Shown: positions 16,623 through 25,462, numbered from the stretch's first letter. The stretch is 64,000 bases of DNA from Nakamurella flavida (GCF_030811475.1 NZ_JAUSQV010000001.1:496001-560000), one strand, 5' to 3'. Notes: a model not told the origin generated them from the sequence alone. Translations and numbers: made by a program.

Positions 16623-17489
16623 GTGAGTGCACCCCAGACGACCCCCGCCACCCCCGCCGGTGACCCGCCCGCGGCTGCACCCCCGGTGATCACCACCGTC
16701 ATCCTCATCCGGCACGGCCGCTCGACCGCCAACACCGCGGGCATCCTGGCCGGGCGCAGCGCCGGGGTGAACCTCGACGACACCGGCACCGCGCAGGCCG
16801 CCGCGGTGGCCGGCCGGCTCGCCGGGGTGCGGGTCGACGCCCTGGTCAGCTCCCCGATGGACCGCTGCCGGCAGACCCTGGCCCCGCTGGCCGAGGCGCT
16901 CGGCCTCCCCGTGCAGATCGACGACCGGCTCGCCGAGGTCGACTACGGCTCCTGGACCGGCCGGGCCCTGAAGGACCTGGGTGACGAGCCGCTCTGGCGC
17001 ACCGTCCAGCAACACCCGTCCGCGGCGGTCTTCCCGGACGGGGAGGGACTCGCCCAGGTCTCCGCCCGCACCGTTGCCGCCGTCCGCGACTGGGCCCTGG
17101 GTGACCCGGACCGGCCCGCGGCCGACGACTCCCCGGTCGTCCCGGGTCCCGACGCCCCGCTGATGTCCGGGGCGGCCGCCCGCGCGGCCGCCGTCCCCGG
17201 TCAGGGCCGGTGCCTGGTGGTCTGCTCGCACGGCGACGTGATCAAGGCGATCCTGGCCGACGCGCTGGGCATGCACCTGGACGCGTTCCAGCGCATCGTG
17301 GTCAACCCGGCCTCGGTGTCGGTGATCCGGTACACCCCGCTGCGCCCGTTCGTCGAGCGGGTCAACGACACCGGTGACCTCGGCTTCCTGCGGCCGCCGC
17401 CGCCCGAACCGGTCGCGGCGGGCGGTCAGGACTCGGAACCGGCGGTGGCCGACCCGTCCGACGCGGTGCCCGGGGGGACGACCCGGTGA
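16623..17489 (+). CDS. Histidine phosphatase, MSMEG_4193-type
   Basis: A 288-aa phosphoglycerate-mutase-fold phosphatase. The catalytic RHG is in LIRHGRSTANTAG, with a second catalytic His in VVCSHGDVIKA. An insertion rich in Asp/Pro (about 160-185) and a disordered acidic tail are extra. It is the first of the conserved actinobacterial string phosphatase-DUF3090-SCO1664 family-mshC, so a role linked to mycothiol or a co-inherited pathway is likely but unproven. CACACT six bases before GTG 16623 may be a weak leaderless -10 box. Confidence 0.85.
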   Translation: MSAPQTTPATPAGDPPAAAPPVITTVILIRHGRSTANTAGILAGRSAGVNLDDTGTAQAAAVAGRLAGVRVDALVSSPMDRCRQTLAPLAEALGLPVQIDDRLAEVDYGSWTGRALKDLGDEPLWRTVQQHPSAAVFPDGEGLAQVSARTVAAVRDWALGDPDRPAADDSPVVPGPDAPLMSGAAARAAAVPGQGRCLVVCSHGDVIKAILADALGMHLDAFQRIVVNPASVSVIRYTPLRPFVERVNDTGDLGFLRPPPPEPVAAGGQDSEPAVADPSDAVPGGTTR

Positions 17490-17534
17490 CCGGGCGCACC
17501 CACCCACGGCACCACGACGATCCGATCCGATGGT

Positions 17535-17540
17535 TAGGCT
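17535..17540 (+). promoter_or_regulatory. -10 box TAGGCT of the DUF3090 gene
   Basis: TAGGCT lies nine bases before ATG 17550. The transcript would carry at most two or three leader bases. Confidence 0.45.
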
Positions 17541-17549
17541 GAGAGAGTC

Positions 17550-18113
17550 ATGGCCCGTCAGGTTCACATCTTCCGTTCCCCCGAGCGATTCCTCGCCGGG
17601 ACCATCGGCCAACCCGGAGAACGTGAGTTCTACCTCCAGGTGGTCGACGGTCGCCGCGTGCTCTCCGTCTCCTGCGAGAAGCAGCAGGTCGCCGTCCTCG
17701 CCGACCGGTTGGGCACGCTGATCACCGAGGTCGGCAAGCGCTTCGGCGCCCAGGTCGACCCGGTCGCCGGCGCCGATGCCACCGCCGCGATGCTCAGCAC
17801 CCCGGTCGACGCCGAGTTCCGGGTGGGCACCATGGGCCTGGCCTGGGACGGCGAAGGCTCCCAGGTCATCGTCGAGCTGCTCGCGATCTCCGAGGAGGAG
17901 GTCGGTGAGGACGTCGTGCTGGAGGACCGGGAGGACGGCCCGGACGCCCTGCGGGTCTTCCTGTCCCTCGCCGAGGCGCAGCAGTTCGCCGACCTGGCCG
18001 GGCGCCTCGTCGCGGCCGGCCGCCCGCCGTGCCCGCTGTGCGCGAACCCGCTCGATCCGGAGGGGCACATCTGCCCCCGACTGAACGGGTACCACCGCGG
18101 TGTCCTCGGCTGA
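17550..18113 (+). CDS. DUF3090-family protein
   Basis: A 187-aa protein of a family found almost only in actinobacteria beside mshC. The N-terminus (MARQVHIFRSPERFLAGTIG) and the C-terminal zinc-knuckle-like CPLCANPLDPEGHICPRLNGY (Cys-Cys-His-Cys) are recognisable. Function unknown; the C-terminal motif suggests metal binding. It overlaps the start of the next gene by 14 bases. Confidence 0.85.
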   Translation: MARQVHIFRSPERFLAGTIGQPGEREFYLQVVDGRRVLSVSCEKQQVAVLADRLGTLITEVGKRFGAQVDPVAGADATAAMLSTPVDAEFRVGTMGLAWDGEGSQVIVELLAISEEEVGEDVVLEDREDGPDALRVFLSLAEAQQFADLAGRLVAAGRPPCPLCANPLDPEGHICPRLNGYHRGVLG

Positions 18114-19005
18114 CCCGACACCTGCCGACGCGAACGGCCCGGGGGACGAGGAAGACCTCGGCGACGAGGGCACCTACTCCGACGAGCCGGTCGAGATCAC
18201 CGTCCACGCGCCCGATCTCGACCCGGAGGTCGTCCGGATCGTGCTCACCGAGGGTGAGATTGAGGTCGACGGCCGGATGTCCGACGCGTCCAACCTGACC
18301 CTGCTGGGGCAGGCCGAGCTCAACGGCGTCTCCGTGCCCTGCATCTACAAGCCAACCCGCGGCGAGCGGCCGCTGTGGGACTTCCCGGACGGCACCCTGG
18401 CCGAGCGGGAGTACGCCTCCTACCTGATCTCCGCGGCGGCCGGCTGGCACTGCGTGCCGCTGACCCTGCTGCGTCCCGGCCCGTTCGGTAGCGGCATGGT
18501 CCAGCAGTGGATCCCAGACGCCGACCCGGACGACATCGTGGATCTCGTCCCCGCCGGCCGGATGCCCGCCGGCTGGCTCCCCGTCCTGCGGGCCCGGGAC
18601 AACGACGGCGATCCCGTCGTGCTGGCCCATGCCGACGTCGACGGGCTGGCCCTGCTGGCCGGGTTCGACCTCGTCGTCAACAACGCCGACCGCAAGGGCG
18701 CGCACATCCTGCCGCTGCCCGACGGGCGGGTGCTCGGCGTGGACCACGGACTGTGTCTGCACCACGAGGACAAGCTCCGCACCATCCTCTGGGGGTGGGC
18801 CGGTCGGGATCTCCCGGAACCGGTGCTGGCCGGTGTGCACGCGCTGCGCGAACAGCTCACCGGTGAGCTGGGTCGCGAGCTCGACGGCCTGATCACCCGG
18901 GGCGAGAAGCGTGCACTGGGACGGCGTCTCGCCGCCCTGGTGGACAACCCGGTGTTCCCGCACGCCCCGCAGAACCGCTCGCCGATCCCGTGGCCGCCCC
19001 TGTGA
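18100..19005 (+). CDS. SCO1664-family protein (kinase-like fold)
   Basis: A 301-aa member of the SCO1664 family, distantly related to PI3/4-kinase-type folds. GVSVPCIYKPTRGERPLWDFP resembles the nucleotide-binding lysine region, FDLVVNNADRKGAHIL the catalytic loop and GVDHGLCLH the metal-binding Asp. The N-terminal 40 residues are acidic and disordered. GTG 18100 lies inside the DUF3090 gene and the C-terminus overlaps the next gene by 16 bases, so all three are coupled. Substrate unknown. Confidence 0.85.
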   Translation: MSSADPTPADANGPGDEEDLGDEGTYSDEPVEITVHAPDLDPEVVRIVLTEGEIEVDGRMSDASNLTLLGQAELNGVSVPCIYKPTRGERPLWDFPDGTLAEREYASYLISAAAGWHCVPLTLLRPGPFGSGMVQQWIPDADPDDIVDLVPAGRMPAGWLPVLRARDNDGDPVVLAHADVDGLALLAGFDLVVNNADRKGAHILPLPDGRVLGVDHGLCLHHEDKLRTILWGWAGRDLPEPVLAGVHALREQLTGELGRELDGLITRGEKRALGRRLAALVDNPVFPHAPQNRSPIPWPPL

Positions 19006-19796
19006 CGCCGCCGCGCCGGGGTCCGCTGGACCTCGCCGGACGGGCCGCGTTCGGCGCCGTCCGCACCCTCACCCGCACCGCGACCGCGGCCGCCGCCGAC
19101 CTGACGAGCGGGGTCGCCCGGCTGGGGGAGGCCGCCGCCGATCTGGTCGGCGGAGAACGCACCGGACCGGCCACCCTGCGCGTCCGGGTGTTGATCCTGT
19201 CCGACGAGGGCGGCACCGCCCTGACCACGCCCGCCGCCGTGCAGCCGTCCCTGGACCGGGCGGACGAGGTGCTCCGCGAGGTCGGGATCCGGGTGCGGGT
19301 CACCGCGGTCGACACGATCACCGAGCCCGCTCCCACCCCGGCGCTGGACCCCCGGGCGAACCGGGCCCTGCTGCTCGACGACGTCCTGGGCCGCACCGAG
19401 TTCTACCGCCGGCACCTCGCCGTCCCGGCCAAGGAGATCACCCTGGTGGGCGCCCCGGTCACCGTGATCGTGGTGCGCGACATCGCCGGCTTCACCACGG
19501 GCTGTTCGCTGGGCATCAATGCCGACTGGGTGATCGCCCAGGCGCCGCTGTTCGACGCCGGACGACCGGACGCCTACGACGAGACCGTGCTCGTCCACGA
19601 ACTCGGCCACGCCCTCAACCTGCCGCACCACCGCGACGTGCAGAACCTCATGTTCCCGTCGTCCTCGCCGCCCGATCGCGTGCGCGGGAGCGATCTGCGG
19701 CCGTGGCAGGGCGCCGTCCTGCAGGCCAACCGCCACGTCCTGCCGGGCGTCCGCGAGTCCGGTGTCGGGCCGTCCGCGTCGCGTCACGAGGAGTAG
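18990..19796 (+). CDS. Metzincin-like zinc metalloprotease, cytosolic
   Basis: A 268-aa protein with an Ala-rich helical N-terminus (about 1-60) and a protease-like core. The zinc site HELGHALNLPH fits HExxHxxNxxH, a metzincin pattern with Asn for the usual Gly, followed nine residues later by NLMFP as a possible Met-turn. No signal peptide or lipobox is seen, so it should act inside the cell, which is unusual for metzincins. It is wedged between the SCO1664-type gene and mshC and overlaps the former. Target unknown. Confidence 0.7.
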   Translation: MAAPVTPPRRGPLDLAGRAAFGAVRTLTRTATAAAADLTSGVARLGEAAADLVGGERTGPATLRVRVLILSDEGGTALTTPAAVQPSLDRADEVLREVGIRVRVTAVDTITEPAPTPALDPRANRALLLDDVLGRTEFYRRHLAVPAKEITLVGAPVTVIVVRDIAGFTTGCSLGINADWVIAQAPLFDAGRPDAYDETVLVHELGHALNLPHHRDVQNLMFPSSSPPDRVRGSDLRPWQGAVLQANRHVLPGVRESGVGPSASRHEE

Positions 19797-19809
19797 TCCA
19801 CCGGCGCAG

Positions 19810-19815
19810 TAGGCT
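19810..19815 (+). promoter_or_regulatory. Leaderless -10 box TAGGCT of mshC
   Basis: TAGGCT is followed by six bases and GTG 19822, with no Shine-Dalgarno sequence, so mshC can be transcribed separately from the upstream genes. Confidence 0.55.
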
Positions 19816-19821
19816 CGCGTC

Positions 19822-21039
19822 GTGCTGTCCTGGAACCCGCCCTCCGTCCCGTCCGTCCCGGGTTCCCCGGTCACCCTGAACCTGTACGACCATGCGCGGG
19901 ATGCGGTGTGCGCCACCGCACCCGGCCCGACCGCGACGATGTACGTCTGCGGCATCACCCCGTACGACGCCACCCACCTCGGCCACGCCGCGACCTACCT
20001 CGCGTTCGACCTCGTGCACCGCATGTGGCTCGACGCCGGCCACCAGGTCGACTACGCGCAGAACATCACCGACATCGACGACCCGCTGCTGGAGCGGGCC
20101 GAGCGCGACGGGGTGCCGTGGCGCAAGCTCGCCGACCGGGAGATCCAGCTCTTCCGCGACGACATGGTCGGGCTGCGCGTCATCCCGCCGAAGCACTACG
20201 TCGGCGCCGTGGAGGCGATGGACGAGATCTCCGCCGCCGTCGACACCCTGCTGCGCTCCGGGGCCGCCTACCGGCTCGACGGCGACGAGTACCCCGACGT
20301 CTACTACGACCTGACCGCCGCCCCCCGGTTCGGGTACGAGTCCCGCTACGACCTGCCGACCATGCTGGCCCTGTCCGCCGAGCGCGGCGGCGACCCCGAC
20401 CGCGCCGGGAAGCGTGCGCCGCTGGATCCGCTGCTGTGGCGGGTGGAGCGGCCCGGCGAGCCGGCCTGGGAGTCACCGGTCGGCCGGGGCCGGCCCGGCT
20501 GGCACGTCGAGTGCGCGGTGATCGCGGGCAACTACCTCGGCGACACCATCGATCTGCAGGGCGGGGGCAGCGATCTCGTCTTCCCGCACCACGAGTGCTC
20601 CGCCGCGCACGCGGAGACCCTGACCGGCGAGCACCCGTTCGCCCACCACTACTCGCACGCGGCGATGATCGGCCTGGCCGGCGAGAAGATGTCGAAGTCC
20701 CGCGGCAACCTGGTCTTCGTCTCCCGGCTCCGGGCGCACGGGGTCGACCAGGTCGCCCTGCGGGCTGCGCTGATCAGCGGGCACTACCGCGTGGACCGCG
20801 ACTGGTCCGACGAGCTGCTCGTGCAGGCCCAGGAACGGGTCGCCCGCTGGCGGTCCGCCGCCACCCGTACCGGGGGCGGGGCCGAGGCCGTGGTGGCCGA
20901 GCTGCGCGCCGCGCTGGCCGACGACCTCGACACCCCGCGCGCACTGGCGGTTCTCGACCGGTGGGCCGCCGACGACGCGCTGGACGGCGACCTCGTCGCC
21001 ACCGCTGCCGACGCCCTGCTGGGGCTCGACCTGCGCTGA
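19822..21039 (+). CDS. mshC: Cysteine:GlcN-Ins ligase MshC (mycothiol synthesis)
   Basis: A 405-aa class I cysteinyl-tRNA-synthetase homologue that joins cysteine to glucosaminyl-inositol with ATP, the third step of mycothiol synthesis. The ATP motif HLGH is in [12 protein letters not shown] and KMSKS in [23 protein letters not shown] carries conserved zinc/substrate residues. It lacks the C-terminal tRNA-binding domain of CysRS and has normal MshC length. A leaderless -10 box precedes GTG 19822. Confidence 0.93.
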   Translation: MLSWNPPSVPSVPGSPVTLNLYDHARDAVCATAPGPTATMYVCGITPYDATHLGHAATYLAFDLVHRMWLDAGHQVDYAQNITDIDDPLLERAERDGVPWRKLADREIQLFRDDMVGLRVIPPKHYVGAVEAMDEISAAVDTLLRSGAAYRLDGDEYPDVYYDLTAAPRFGYESRYDLPTMLALSAERGGDPDRAGKRAPLDPLLWRVERPGEPAWESPVGRGRPGWHVECAVIAGNYLGDTIDLQGGGSDLVFPHHECSAAHAETLTGEHPFAHHYSHAAMIGLAGEKMSKSRGNLVFVSRLRAHGVDQVALRAALISGHYRVDRDWSDELLVQAQERVARWRSAATRTGGGAEAVVAELRAALADDLDTPRALAVLDRWAADDALDGDLVATAADALLGLDLR

Positions 21040-21070
21040 GCCGCAAGGCAGCGCAGCGCTCGGCGGACCC

Positions 21071-21090
21071 ACCGACGGGACGCCGTCGGT
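21071..21090 (+). terminator. Hairpin after mshC
   Basis: ACCGACGG and CCGTCGGT form an 8-bp stem with loop GACG about 30 bases past the mshC stop. There is no U tract. Confidence 0.4.
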
Positions 21091-21099
21091 CTGCGGCGC

Positions 21100-21105
21100 T
21101 ATCGT
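21100..21105 (+). promoter_or_regulatory. Leaderless -10 box TATCGT of the DUF4287 gene
   Basis: TATCGT ends six bases before ATG 21112; no ribosome-binding site is present. Confidence 0.5.
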
Positions 21106-21111
21106 CCCGTC

Positions 21112-21360
21112 ATGACGACGCCCCGCGTGACGGCACCCGAACCGCCGGCCGACGGCAGCCGACCGACGGGGCCGGCCTCGTACTTCGCCGGCATCGAGAA
21201 GACCCATGGCCGGCCGATCCAGGAGTGGCTGGACCTCGCCGCCGAGAGGCTGGCCGTCGAGCCCCACATGGCCGTGGTGTCCTGGCTGAAGAGCGAACAC
21301 GGGATGGGTCACGGCCACGCCAACGCGGTCGTGGCCTACGTGCGCAGCTCTCTCGCCTGA
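21112..21360 (+). CDS. DUF4287-family protein
   Basis: An 82-aa soluble protein matching DUF4287: SYFAGIEKTHGRPIQEWLDL and SWLKSEHGMGHGHANAVVAY. The His-rich GMGHGHAN motif is typical. Function unknown. It has a leaderless promoter and is convergent with the PAC2 gene. Confidence 0.8.
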   Translation: MTTPRVTAPEPPADGSRPTGPASYFAGIEKTHGRPIQEWLDLAAERLAVEPHMAVVSWLKSEHGMGHGHANAVVAYVRSSLA

Positions 21361-21421
21361 TCGGCGAGCCGGCGCCCGGTCAGCGCGGTGCGTGTGGACG
21401 GTCGCGCGCGGGCGAACGGGA

Positions 21422-22279
21422 TCAGCGGCGCCCGTCGGGACGGGGCCCGCGCCGGCGGAGATAGCGCTCGAACTCGGCGGCGATGGACTCGCCGGACGCG
21501 GGCTCGAGCGGCGGCTCGTCGGCCTCCTCGCGTTCCTCCAGCGACCGGATGTACTCGGTGATCTCCTCGTCCTCGGCGGCGATCTGGGAGACCTCCGCCT
21601 CCCACTCGGTGGCCTGCTCCGGCAACGCACCCAGCGGCACCTCGACGTCGAGGATCTCCTCGACCCGGTGCAGCAGGGCCAGCGTCGCCTTCGGCGAGGG
21701 CGCCTGCGAGACGTAGTGCGGCACGGAGGCCCAGAACGACACCGCGGGGATGCCGGCCTGTACGCACAGATCCTGGAAGACACCCGAGATGCCCGTCGGA
21801 CCCTCGTAGGTGGACCGGGTCAGGCCCAGCCGCTCGGCGGTGGCCTCGTCGTGCGCGGACCCGGTGACCTGGACGGGTCGGGTGTGCGGCACGTCGGCCA
21901 GCAGTGCCCCCAGGCTGATCACGGTGGTCACGTTGTGGTCGGTCACGACCTGCAGCAGCTCCGCGCAGAACGCCTTCCACCGGAAGTTCGGCTCGATGCC
22001 GTGCACGAGGATCACGTCGCAGGCGGCCTGCGGCAGTCGACACACCGACATCCGGGTGGTGGGCCACTCGATGGTCCGGGTCACCCCGTCCACCAGCTTC
22101 ACCGTCGGTCGGGAGACCTGGAAGTCGTAGTAGCCCTCGGGATCCAGTTCGCCCAGGGGAACCGCGTCCCAGGTCAGCGAGAGTTGTTCGACCGCGGAGG
22201 TCGCCGCGTCCCCCGCGTCGTTCCACCCTTCGAACGCGGCGATCATCACCGGATTCCGCAGTGCAGGAGCCTCACTCAC
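21422..22279 (-). CDS. PAC2-family protein
   Basis: A 285-aa protein of the archaeal/actinobacterial PAC2 (proteasome assembly chaperone 2-like) family. It begins NPVMIAAFEGWNDAGDAATS and keeps GIEPNFRWKAFC and YEGPTGISGVFQDLC. Its C-terminus is acidic and ends in a basic tail (YLRRRGPRPDGRR). The family often sits beside mshC. A molecular role in actinobacteria is not established; a chaperone or ligase-like fold is plausible. GTG 22279 has a leaderless -10 box. Confidence 0.83.
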   Translation of the reverse strand: MSEAPALRNPVMIAAFEGWNDAGDAATSAVEQLSLTWDAVPLGELDPEGYYDFQVSRPTVKLVDGVTRTIEWPTTRMSVCRLPQAACDVILVHGIEPNFRWKAFCAELLQVVTDHNVTTVISLGALLADVPHTRPVQVTGSAHDEATAERLGLTRSTYEGPTGISGVFQDLCVQAGIPAVSFWASVPHYVSQAPSPKATLALLHRVEEILDVEVPLGALPEQATEWEAEVSQIAAEDEEITEYIRSLEEREEADEPPLEPASGESIAAEFERYLRRRGPRPDGRR

Positions 22280-22285
22280 CCGACC

Positions 22286-22291
22286 AGCCTA
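22286..22291 (-). promoter_or_regulatory. Leaderless -10 box TAGGCT of the PAC2 gene
   Basis: On the minus strand TAGGCT is followed by GGTCGG and GTG 22279. Confidence 0.55.
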
Positions 22292-22370
22292 CGTCGGGCG
22301 GGTCGGGCCCTCGGTCACCCCGCGACCCGGCGACCCGGGCGGGGGACCCGATCGGCCACCGGGCCCCCAC

Positions 22371-22376
22371 TAGGCT
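22371..22376 (+). promoter_or_regulatory. Leaderless -10 box TAGGCT of the leader ORF
   Basis: TAGGCT is followed by GGGCGG and GTG 22383, the start of the 16-codon leader ORF, not by the phosphatase start itself. Confidence 0.5.
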
Positions 22377-22382
22377 GGGCGG

Positions 22383-22433
22383 GTGAGCTGCCTGACGACG
22401 TCCGCCGACCCGACGTCCCCGATCCGCGGATGA
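22383..22433 (+). CDS. 16-codon leader ORF before the HAD phosphatase gene
   Basis: GTG 22383 opens a 16-codon frame (VSCLTTSADPTSPIRG) whose TGA overlaps the phosphatase ATG as ATGA. The -10 box six bases before this GTG would put the transcript's 5' end on the leader start, and the phosphatase has no ribosome site of its own. Translation of the phosphatase is therefore expected to depend on ribosomes finishing the leader. No run of identical codons suggests a specific attenuator amino acid. Confidence 0.5.
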   Translation: MSCLTTSADPTSPIRG

Positions 22434-23134
22434 GCCGCGACCCCGGGCGTGTCCCGCTGCGGGCGGTGCTCTTCGACATGGACGGCACGCTCACCGACTC
22501 GGAGAAGCTCTGGACGATCGCCCTCGAGCGGTTGGCCGTGGAGCTGGGCGGGACGATGTCCGCGCAGGCCCGGGCGGCGATGGTCGGCAAACCCATCGGG
22601 CCGGCCATCGCGCTGCTGCACGCCGATCTGGGCATCGAGCGCGACGCGGCCGCGTCCACCGCCCGCTTGATGGAGTTGACCGGGGAGGTGTTCCGGGCCG
22701 GCATGCCGTGGCGGCCGGGCGCCCGCGAGCTGCTCGCCGACGTCCGGGCCGCCGGGTTGGCCACCGCGCTGGTCACCGCGACCTACCGCTCGCTCGTCGA
22801 GATCGCGTTGGAGACCCTGGGTCGGGACAACTTCGACGTCACCGTCTGCGGGGACGAGGTCGCCCGGGGCAAGCCGCACCCGGACCCGTACCTGCGGGCC
22901 ATGGAACTGCTCGACGTGGCCGCCCCGAACAGCCTGGCCGTGGAGGATTCGCCCACCGGCACCCGGGCCGCCGAACTTGCCGGCGTTGCCGTTCTCGTCG
23001 TGCCCTCCGAGGTGCCGGTGCCACCGGGACCGGCCCGGGCCTTCGCCCCGACCCTGGTCTCCATGACGGCCGGGTCGCTGCGGACCATCCACGCCGAGTT
23101 CGGCGCCGGGGACTGGGTCGGGGTGCAGTCCTGA
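22430..23134 (+). CDS. HAD-superfamily phosphatase (subfamily IA)
   Basis: A 234-aa HAD hydrolase with motif I LFDMDGTLTDSE (nucleophile Asp), motif II ALVTATYRS, motif III Lys in RGKPHPDPY and motif IV VEDSPTG. The cap domain lies between motifs I and II, as in sugar-phosphate or phosphoglycolate phosphatases. ATG 22430 overlaps the leader stop; the TGA at 23132 overlaps the next ATG (TGATG). The substrate is unknown. Confidence 0.85.
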   Translation: MSRDPGRVPLRAVLFDMDGTLTDSEKLWTIALERLAVELGGTMSAQARAAMVGKPIGPAIALLHADLGIERDAAASTARLMELTGEVFRAGMPWRPGARELLADVRAAGLATALVTATYRSLVEIALETLGRDNFDVTVCGDEVARGKPHPDPYLRAMELLDVAAPNSLAVEDSPTGTRAAELAGVAVLVVPSEVPVPPGPARAFAPTLVSMTAGSLRTIHAEFGAGDWVGVQS

Positions 23135-23520
23135 TGCACCGATTGCTCACCGCGCACGGCGACGCCCCGGCCGACACCGTGTGGATCCGGTACGTCGAAC
23201 CCGCCCGCTGGCCCGGATGGTCGCCGCAGATCCGGCGGGCCGAGAGCTCCGACCCGGTACTGCGATCCGGCAGCACCGGCCGGGTGTTCAGCCTGCCGGG
23301 GGTCTCGTTCCCCTTCACGGTGCTGTCCGTGGACGACGACCGCCGCCGCTGGGCCTGGAAGGTGCACCTGCCGCTGGGCGTCGTCCTCACCCTGGACCAT
23401 CTGGTGCAGCCGGACGGCGACGGCAGCCGGACCGCCCTGCGGGTGCACGGTCCGGCGCCGCTCGTCCTGGCCTACGCTCCGCTCGCGCAGATCGCGCTCA
23501 ACCGGCTCGTCCGCCGCTGA
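23134..23520 (+). CDS. SRPBCC-like small protein
   Basis: A 128-aa protein coupled to the HAD gene by a TGATG junction. WIRYVEPARWPGWSPQIRRA at its start and alternating hydrophobic strands are typical of the START/polyketide-cyclase (SRPBCC) fold, which binds hydrophobic ligands. The assignment rests on pattern only, and its partner ligand is unknown. Confidence 0.65.
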   Translation: MHRLLTAHGDAPADTVWIRYVEPARWPGWSPQIRRAESSDPVLRSGSTGRVFSLPGVSFPFTVLSVDDDRRRWAWKVHLPLGVVLTLDHLVQPDGDGSRTALRVHGPAPLVLAYAPLAQIALNRLVRR

Positions 23521-23532
23521 GCGCGGCCGGAC

Positions 23533-25071
23533 TCAGGGCGCCCGGGAGCCCCGTTCGTCCTCCTGCTCGACCAGCGCCTCCAGATCGGACAGCCGGGTCA
23601 ACCCCATCAGCGGCTGCTTCATCCGGAAGTTGCCGGACAGACCGTCCCGGTGCCGGTTCAGGAACCACCAGTACCCCGCGGTGAACGGGCAGGCCTTCTC
23701 GCCGACCCGGACCGTGGGGGAGTAGGCGCAGGGCTTGCAGTAGTCGCTCATCCGGTTGATGTACGCGCCGCCGCCCGCATACGGCTTGGTGGTGATCCGC
23801 CCGCCGTCCGCGTACTGCGACATGCCCACCACATTGGGCACCATCACCCAGTCGTACCCGTCCACGAACGCCCGGTGGAACCAGTCGGTGAGCTGATCGG
23901 GGCGCCAGCCGCGCTGCAGGCCATAGTTGCCCAGCACCATCAGCCGCGGGATGTGGTGCACCCAGCCGTGCTGCCGGACGTCGCGCAGGATCGAGGACAG
24001 GCACCGGGCCTGCACGGCGTCGGCGTCCAGATCCGCGAACCAGGCCGGCAGCGGTTCACGGGCCTGCAGCTCGTTGCCGTGCCGGTAGTCGTCCCCCAGG
24101 TGCCAGTACAGGTTCCACATGTAGTCGCGCCAGCCGATCACCTGCCGGACGAAGCCCTCCACCGCCTCGATCGGCGCGTCGCCGGCGCGGTAGGCCTGCT
24201 CGGCGGTGTGCACCACGTCCACCGGATCCAGCAGACCCAGGTTGAGCGAGGAGGACAGCAGGGAGTGCGCCATCCACGGGTCGTCGGCGAGCATCGCGTC
24301 CTCGTACCGGCCGAACGCGGACAACCGCCCGTCCAGGAAACGGCCCAGGGCGCTCTGCGCCTCGGCGGCGGTGGCCGGGAACAGTCGGGGCCCGTCGTCT
24401 CCGATGAAGGTGACGTCGCCGTCGGCCGCCCAGCGATCCAGGTCGGCACGCACCTCGGCGTCGATCTCGTCCTCCTCGGGCCACCACGGCGGCGGCACGT
24501 CCAGCACGCCGGCGCCGTCGCGCTGCACCCGCTCCGCCGGCTTCGGCGGGCCGCCGCGATTCTCGGCGTCGAAGTTCCACCGACCCTGCACCGGGTCGTC
24601 GCCGTCCATCAGCACACCCAGCCGCTTGCGGGCGAGCCGGTAGAAGTCCTCCATGAGCAGGGACTTCGACTTCCGCCCGCCGGCCCAGTCGGTGAACTCG
24701 TCCCGGGAGGTGGCGAATCCCCGGGCGGGCAGCATCCGGACGTCGTCGAGTCGCTCGACGAGCCGCACGGCGGCGAACGACGTCGGCTGGCACACCGAGA
24801 GGTCGACCCCGTCGGCCTGCGCGGCGGTGACGGCCTCGGCGTACGTGTCGGCCCTGACGTAGGTGCAGCGGTCACCGAGCTCGGCGGCCCGGTGCCGCAT
24901 GGCCGACAGCACCAGATGGGCCTTCTGGCGGTGGAACCGCCGCCGGGCGAAGACCCGCCGGGACTCGATCATCAGGACCGGCTGGTCGGCGGCGTCCAGG
25001 AAGTGCGGTCCCAGTTGGTCGCCGAACAGCCAGCGGGTGCCCGGATCGGCGCTCGCGACCTGACCACTCAC
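23533..25071 (-). CDS. Iron-sulfur cryptochrome/photolyase (FeS-BCP, PhrB-like)
   Basis: A 512-aa FAD protein of the iron-sulfur bacterial cryptochrome/photolyase family, which repairs (6-4) UV photoproducts. The N-terminus (RWLFGDQLGPHF) is the antenna-binding Rossmann domain. Four cysteines at about 357, 445, 448 and 461 have the spacing (88, 3, 13) that I recall for the [4Fe-4S] ligands of PhrB. HIPRLMVLGNY and WVMVPNVVGMSQYADGG are family signatures. GTG 25071 overlaps the upstream gene's stop (GTGA), which decides the start over the longer open frame. Confidence 0.88.
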   Translation of the reverse strand: MSGQVASADPGTRWLFGDQLGPHFLDAADQPVLMIESRRVFARRRFHRQKAHLVLSAMRHRAAELGDRCTYVRADTYAEAVTAAQADGVDLSVCQPTSFAAVRLVERLDDVRMLPARGFATSRDEFTDWAGGRKSKSLLMEDFYRLARKRLGVLMDGDDPVQGRWNFDAENRGGPPKPAERVQRDGAGVLDVPPPWWPEEDEIDAEVRADLDRWAADGDVTFIGDDGPRLFPATAAEAQSALGRFLDGRLSAFGRYEDAMLADDPWMAHSLLSSSLNLGLLDPVDVVHTAEQAYRAGDAPIEAVEGFVRQVIGWRDYMWNLYWHLGDDYRHGNELQAREPLPAWFADLDADAVQARCLSSILRDVRQHGWVHHIPRLMVLGNYGLQRGWRPDQLTDWFHRAFVDGYDWVMVPNVVGMSQYADGGRITTKPYAGGGAYINRMSDYCKPCAYSPTVRVGEKACPFTAGYWWFLNRHRDGLSGNFRMKQPLMGLTRLSDLEALVEQEDERGSRAP

Positions 25072-25436
25072 GACTCGAGGCGCTCGGCGGCGACCAGGGC
25101 GAGCAGGGACAACGCCGCCCACCCTCCGGTGACGGCGAGGATCTTCCCCTTCGGCGCGGGGGCCGGGAGTGTCGAGGCCAGGACGATGCCGTCGCCGAGA
25201 TCGAAGACGACACGGGCGGCGGTGGCGATCCGTCGGGCGCGGGGGGTGGAGGCGGCGGCGAGGACGGACCCGCTGACGACGTCTCGGACACCCAGGACCC
25301 GGCCGACGGTGCGCAGGCGCCGGGCGATGATCGGGTGCGTACCCGCCATCCTCGTCTGCTTCGCGAGCAGGTCGGGCTTCAGGAGCTCGAGGACTCCGTA
25401 GGCGGCGGTCAGGGATCCCACGACGGTGGTGGACAC
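25068..25436 (-). CDS. Small membrane protein of unknown function
   Basis: A 122-aa protein with about four hydrophobic segments (the first near 5-22, the last WAALSLLALVAAE). It looks like a DUF4267-type or similar small membrane family, but the match is not certain. GTG 25436 is preferred because GGAG lies seven bases upstream; ATGs at 25442 and 25460 are alternatives. The stop overlaps the photolyase start, so the two are co-translated. Confidence 0.65.
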   Translation of the reverse strand: MSTTVVGSLTAAYGVLELLKPDLLAKQTRMAGTHPIIARRLRTVGRVLGVRDVVSGSVLAAASTPRARRIATAARVVFDLGDGIVLASTLPAPAPKGKILAVTGGWAALSLLALVAAERLES

Positions 25437-25462
25437 AGGCATGCTCCGATCATCACCCATGA

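Noticed and set aside
21392-22429. N-terminal extension of the HAD phosphatase into the PAC2 gene
   Set aside because: The conserved motif I begins about 13 residues after ATG 22430, and the extension is antisense to PAC2.
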